Source of the DNA: JBEKZQ01 sp049509675
GTDB taxonomy: Bacteria; Planctomycetota; Planctomycetia; Pirellulales; Thermoguttaceae
Assembly (NCBI GenBank): GCA_049509675.1
Contig: JBEKZQ010000281.1
Coordinates: 1-8,500 of the forward strand
Direction of reading: 5' to 3'
DNA length: 8,500 bases
Part shown: positions 5,752 to 8,500 of the stretch, one piece after another
How the letters are laid out: each line of letters begins with the position of its first letter
How positions within the stretch are numbered: position 1 is the stretch's first letter
The notes under the pieces: generated by a model
What the model was told of the DNA's origin: nothing
Database searches by the model: none
Seen by the model: the letters and a program-made list of their open reading frames with translations, nothing else
Program-made: the position numbers and the translations under genes

Positions 5752-6939
5752 GTGAGCGTGCGACGCATCTTGATCCCGAGTCTGTGCATTTCCCTCTGGG
5801 CGGCTGCCGCCACGGCGGCCGATTGGCCCTTCTACCTCGGCGCCAACCGCGACAACACCTCGGCCGACAAGAACCTCAAGCTCTGGTCCGGCGACAGCCC
5901 GAAACCGCTTTGGAAACAGAAGGTGGGCACCGGCCATTCCTGCATGGCCGTGGTCGGAAAGCAACTTTTCACCCAGGGCGATGGCACCGTGTGGTGTCTG
6001 GATTCGGAAACGGGAGACGTCGTCTGGCATTACCCGGCCACAGGCAAGGGCAAAGGCGGTGATACCACGGCCACGCCAGCCGTGGCGAATGGATTGGTCT
6101 TCGCGCTGGACAACGATCATACGATCGTCTGTCTCGACGCGGCCAAGGGCGAGCTCCAGTGGTCCGCGAAAGTCGATGGCTTCGGCGTGAAACAGCACAT
6201 CTGGGGACTGTCCTGCTCGCCGTTGGTTCTGGGCAATCAGGTCATCATGGACCTGGGCGTGGTCTTCGTCCTCGACACGAAGACCGGCAAGCTCGTGTGG
6301 AAGGCCGGTTCGGAGACGGCGGGCTATGCCTCGGCCGTCGTCTTCGGCCAAGCGGGCCAGAAGCGGGTCACTTCCTTCACCGGCGCCGGCCTGGCGATCT
6401 ACTCCCTGTCCCAAGGCAAGCCTGTGGCAAAGTACAAGTGGGAGATGGACCCCGGCGTCGATGGAGTGAACGTGGCCACGCCCATCGCCTCCGCCGGCAA
6501 GATATTCATTTCCAGCGGCTACAGCCGCGGCTGCTCGCTCCTGAGCCTCGAAGGCGATGCCCTCAAGAAGGTCTGGGAGAACAAGGAGATGAACAACCAC
6601 TGCCAGACTTGCGTGCTCGCGGGCGGCTTCATCTATGGCGTCCACGGGCAACAAGGCCAGAAAGCCAGCCTCAAGTGCCTGGACTTCGAGACGGGCAAGG
6701 TCCTCTGGGACAAAAAGGGCTTGCCGCTTGGCGGCGGGCTGACGCTGGCCGATGGCAAACTCTTCGTGATGCTCGATGGCGGCACGCTGCTGGTGGCCGA
6801 GGCCTCGCCTGAGGCATTCAAAGAGTTGGCCCGCGCCAAAGTCCTCGACGGCCAGTGCTGGACGATGCCGGTGGTCGCCAACGGCCGCGTCTACTGCCGC
6901 AGCCACGCCGGCGATCTGGTGTGTCTCGATCTCCGTTGA
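5752..6939 (+). CDS. Secreted PQQ-like beta-propeller repeat protein
   Basis: This is a 395-residue exported beta-propeller. Residues 1-23 are a Sec signal peptide (ILIPSLCISLWAAAATAA, cleavage about 23/24), followed by DWPFYLGANRDN, a variant of the DWPQFRGPxRDG opening usual in planctomycete proteins of this type. PQQ-type blade motifs (xxCLDxxTGxxxW) recur at 80-92 (VWCLDSETGDVVW), 125-137 (IVCLDAAKGELQW), 171-183 (VFVLDTKTGKLVW) and 306-319 (SLKCLDFETGKVLW); blades between are degenerate. No cytochrome c motif (CxxCH) or other quinoprotein dehydrogenase signature is seen, so a scaffold or binding role is as likely as catalysis. The start is GTG 5752, with AAAGGGG (5737-5743) 8 nt upstream. 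It is transcribed alone, divergent from the TIGR03067-like gene and convergent with GH16. The 97-bp gap after it (6940-7036) shows no convincing terminator. Confidence 0.87.
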   Translation: MSVRRILIPSLCISLWAAAATAADWPFYLGANRDNTSADKNLKLWSGDSPKPLWKQKVGTGHSCMAVVGKQLFTQGDGTVWCLDSETGDVVWHYPATGKGKGGDTTATPAVANGLVFALDNDHTIVCLDAAKGELQWSAKVDGFGVKQHIWGLSCSPLVLGNQVIMDLGVVFVLDTKTGKLVWKAGSETAGYASAVVFGQAGQKRVTSFTGAGLAIYSLSQGKPVAKYKWEMDPGVDGVNVATPIASAGKIFISSGYSRGCSLLSLEGDALKKVWENKEMNNHCQTCVLAGGFIYGVHGQQGQKASLKCLDFETGKVLWDKKGLPLGGGLTLADGKLFVMLDGGTLLVAEASPEAFKELARAKVLDGQCWTMPVVANGRVYCRSHAGDLVCLDLR

Positions 6940-7036
6940 AAAGATGAGGGCTCGTCGCAGTGACCTGAATGGGTGGGTAGGGCAGCCGGGCGCTATGCTC
7001 GTTTGCGGTCGGCCAACGTCCTGCCGGTCCTTGCGA

Positions 7037-8500
7037 TCACTTCTTCTCGGGCTTGGGCGTGGGCTGATACCCGTCGGCACTGGAAGCGAGGTCTTTGCGC
7101 TGCCAAACGCGCACGTAGTCGATCAGGTAGTCGGCGGGCAATTGCTTGTCGTCCACGGCGTTGTTGTCCCAACCGCCCGTGGTGACCTCGAAAATGAAAT
7201 GCGACGGCACGTTCGATACCCGGGAGTGTTCCCACCGCCAAAGTTCCTTGCCGTTGCAGTACATGACCACCGAACCAGGCGTCCAGAGCAGGCCGGGGGT
7301 AATAAAGCCGTCCTTGTCCGCTTGCACGTAATTGAACGTCGAACCGATCGCCTGGTGGTCCTTGTCGTAGCCGTCCCAGTGGCAGGCGATATTGTAACGG
7401 TAGGGTCCCCAGCGGGTCAGGTGTTCCATGATGTCAAGCTCCATCCCGCCGTTGCCGGTATCCGCGCGACTGAACTGCGAGCCGGCGGCCGCGCCGCGGT
7501 CGGGCATCATCCAGAACGTCGGCCATAGCCCCGGGACCCTGGGGAGTTTCACCCGGGCTTCAAAGTAGCCGTAGCGTTGCACCCATTTGCCATAGGTATC
7601 GAGATAGCCGCAAGCGTAGTCCGACTCTTTTTGGCCGGTAAGGTTCTGCGGTATTACCTTCGGGTCGGAATTATCGTTATGGAAGCCGCGCTTCTTCTCG
7701 AAGCGGAAGATCGCCAGGCCGTCTTTGAGGATCAAGTTGTCCTTGGTCCAGTGGCTCGCCCTGTCCCAAAAGTTGGGACCATAGATGTTCCATTTTTTCT
7801 GGTCGATGGTCGGGCCGTCGAATTTTTCATCAAAGGTCTTGACCCAGTCGCCCGCGACCGGCGGGCGCTTGCCGAGCCAGTCAGGGAGCACCGCCGGAGG
7901 CGCAACGGCCGTGATCGATTCGATCAACAGCCTCGCGTTGCCGTCGGGGTACCCGCTTGCGGGTCTGGCGGTGATTTTCACGGCGGCGGCAGCATCGCTG
8001 GTGAACTTGGTCCCGGTGCCCGGCAGATTCTCCCAACCGCCCCAGAATCCGCCTTTCCTGCCGTTTTGGGAGCCCTTCGGAGTAACGGCGGGGGCGAAGG
8101 GAACAACGATGTCCTGTTCCGCCCCCGCGGCCAGCGGTGCGGCGGCGGTGACGAGGTCCGTCGGGCCGCCGTTGCTGGTCACTTGGACGCTGGGGGTGAT
8201 TGGCGTTTGGCCTTCGTTCTTCAGCTTGACGCAGACCTCCGTAGCGTCGCGGAGATCCCAGCGGCCGGTTGGGGGCTTCAGGGCCACCGACTGCTCGTCC
8301 TTGGCGGCTGAAAAGACCACATCGAGCGACTGCCCATCGGCGGCCACCGATACCTTCGGCCCCGCAGCGTCGATCTGGGTCTTCGCGTCGATTGTCACGC
8401 CGGGGCCGAGCAGAGTGCCGATCTTGGTTTTGATGCGTACGGAGGCAGGGTCCACCGCCGGCTTCTCGCCCGCCGGGCCACCGGCCACAAGCGACTCGAC
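7037..8500 (-). CDS. Glycoside hydrolase family 16 enzyme (N-terminus outside window)
   Basis: This retaining endo-beta-glycosidase of the GH16 fold acts on beta-1,3-glucans or marine galactans. The catalytic motif ELDIME (codons at 7441-7424) is the ExDxxE form with nucleophile Glu, assisting Asp and acid/base Glu, as in laminarinases and agarases rather than the ExDxE of lichenases. Other GH16 landmarks are DEKFDGPTIDQKKWNIY, YGYFEARVKLP, GLWPTFWMMPD, GWDNN and the closing IDYVRVWQ. The first 200 residues or so form a beta-rich region (WDLRDATEVCVKLKNEGQ, VQVTSNGG) like the carbohydrate-binding or jelly-roll domains ahead of some planctomycete agarases. The frame is open to the window edge (VESLVAGGP), so the signal peptide and true start lie outside; GTG 8488 is not a likely start. 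The C-terminus is a short charged tail (TPKPEKK). Substrate is undecided. It converges with the beta-propeller gene. Confidence 0.9.
   Translation of the reverse strand, partial: VESLVAGGPAGEKPAVDPASVRIKTKIGTLLGPGVTIDAKTQIDAAGPKVSVAADGQSLDVVFSAAKDEQSVALKPPTGRWDLRDATEVCVKLKNEGQTPITPSVQVTSNGGPTDLVTAAAPLAAGAEQDIVVPFAPAVTPKGSQNGRKGGFWGGWENLPGTGTKFTSDAAAAVKITARPASGYPDGNARLLIESITAVAPPAVLPDWLGKRPPVAGDWVKTFDEKFDGPTIDQKKWNIYGPNFWDRASHWTKDNLILKDGLAIFRFEKKRGFHNDNSDPKVIPQNLTGQKESDYACGYLDTYGKWVQRYGYFEARVKLPRVPGLWPTFWMMPDRGAAAGSQFSRADTGNGGMELDIMEHLTRWGPYRYNIACHWDGYDKDHQAIGSTFNYVQADKDGFITPGLLWTPGSVVMYCNGKELWRWEHSRVSNVPSHFIFEVTTGGWDNNAVDDKQLPADYLIDYVRVWQRKDLASSADGYQPTPKPEKK

Noticed and set aside
6940..7036. 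Search for a terminator between the convergent beta-propeller and GH16 genes
   Set aside because: Only short stems of 4-5 bp were seen, with no T-tract on either strand.
5671..7080. 469-codon minus-strand open frame
   Set aside because: It is antisense to the beta-propeller gene, whose repeated CLDxxTGxxxW motifs show the real coding strand.

Overview
The window looks like chromosomal DNA from a GC-rich planctomycete (Pirellulales-like, probably environmental). The evidence is the gene content rather than any marker gene. It holds a secreted ThuA-domain protein, a twin-arginine Gfo/Idh/MocA oxidoreductase, a small secreted TIGR03067-like protein, a PQQ-type beta-propeller protein opening with a 'DWPFYLGANRDN' segment, and a secreted GH16 hydrolase. 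The gaps carry short palindromic elements of a kind common in planctomycete genomes. No rRNA, tRNA, CRISPR array or transposase gene was seen.

Layout. (1) 1-2122, plus strand: a possible tail of an upstream gene, a family 2 glycosyltransferase (105-959), then a radical SAM/SPASM protein that probably starts at GTG 962, two bases after the glycosyltransferase stop. This pair looks like the end of a surface-glycan or exopolysaccharide biosynthesis cluster. (2) 2123-2229: a convergent gap with a long imperfect inverted repeat. (3) 2230-5602, minus strand, read right to left: TIGR03067-like secreted protein, TAT-exported Gfo/Idh/MocA oxidoreductase, secreted ThuA-domain protein. The two gaps inside this run each carry a different palindromic element. 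A 23-bp dyad lies just upstream of the oxidoreductase. (4) 5603-5751: a divergent gap with a candidate promoter for each side and an 8-bp inverted repeat over one of them. (5) 5752-6939, plus strand: beta-propeller protein. (6) 7037-8500, minus strand: GH16 enzyme, cut by the window edge at its N-terminus.

Functionally the window splits in two. The left end is cytoplasmic glycan assembly (GT2 plus radical SAM). The right three quarters encode exported proteins consistent with extracytoplasmic carbohydrate breakdown: GH16 cutting a beta-glucan or galactan, and oxidoreductase plus ThuA protein acting on sugars. That joint role is inferred from families and proximity. The spacing (117-163 bp gaps with palindromes) does not show a single operon. 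Long reading frames antisense to most genes are judged to be composition-driven shadows.
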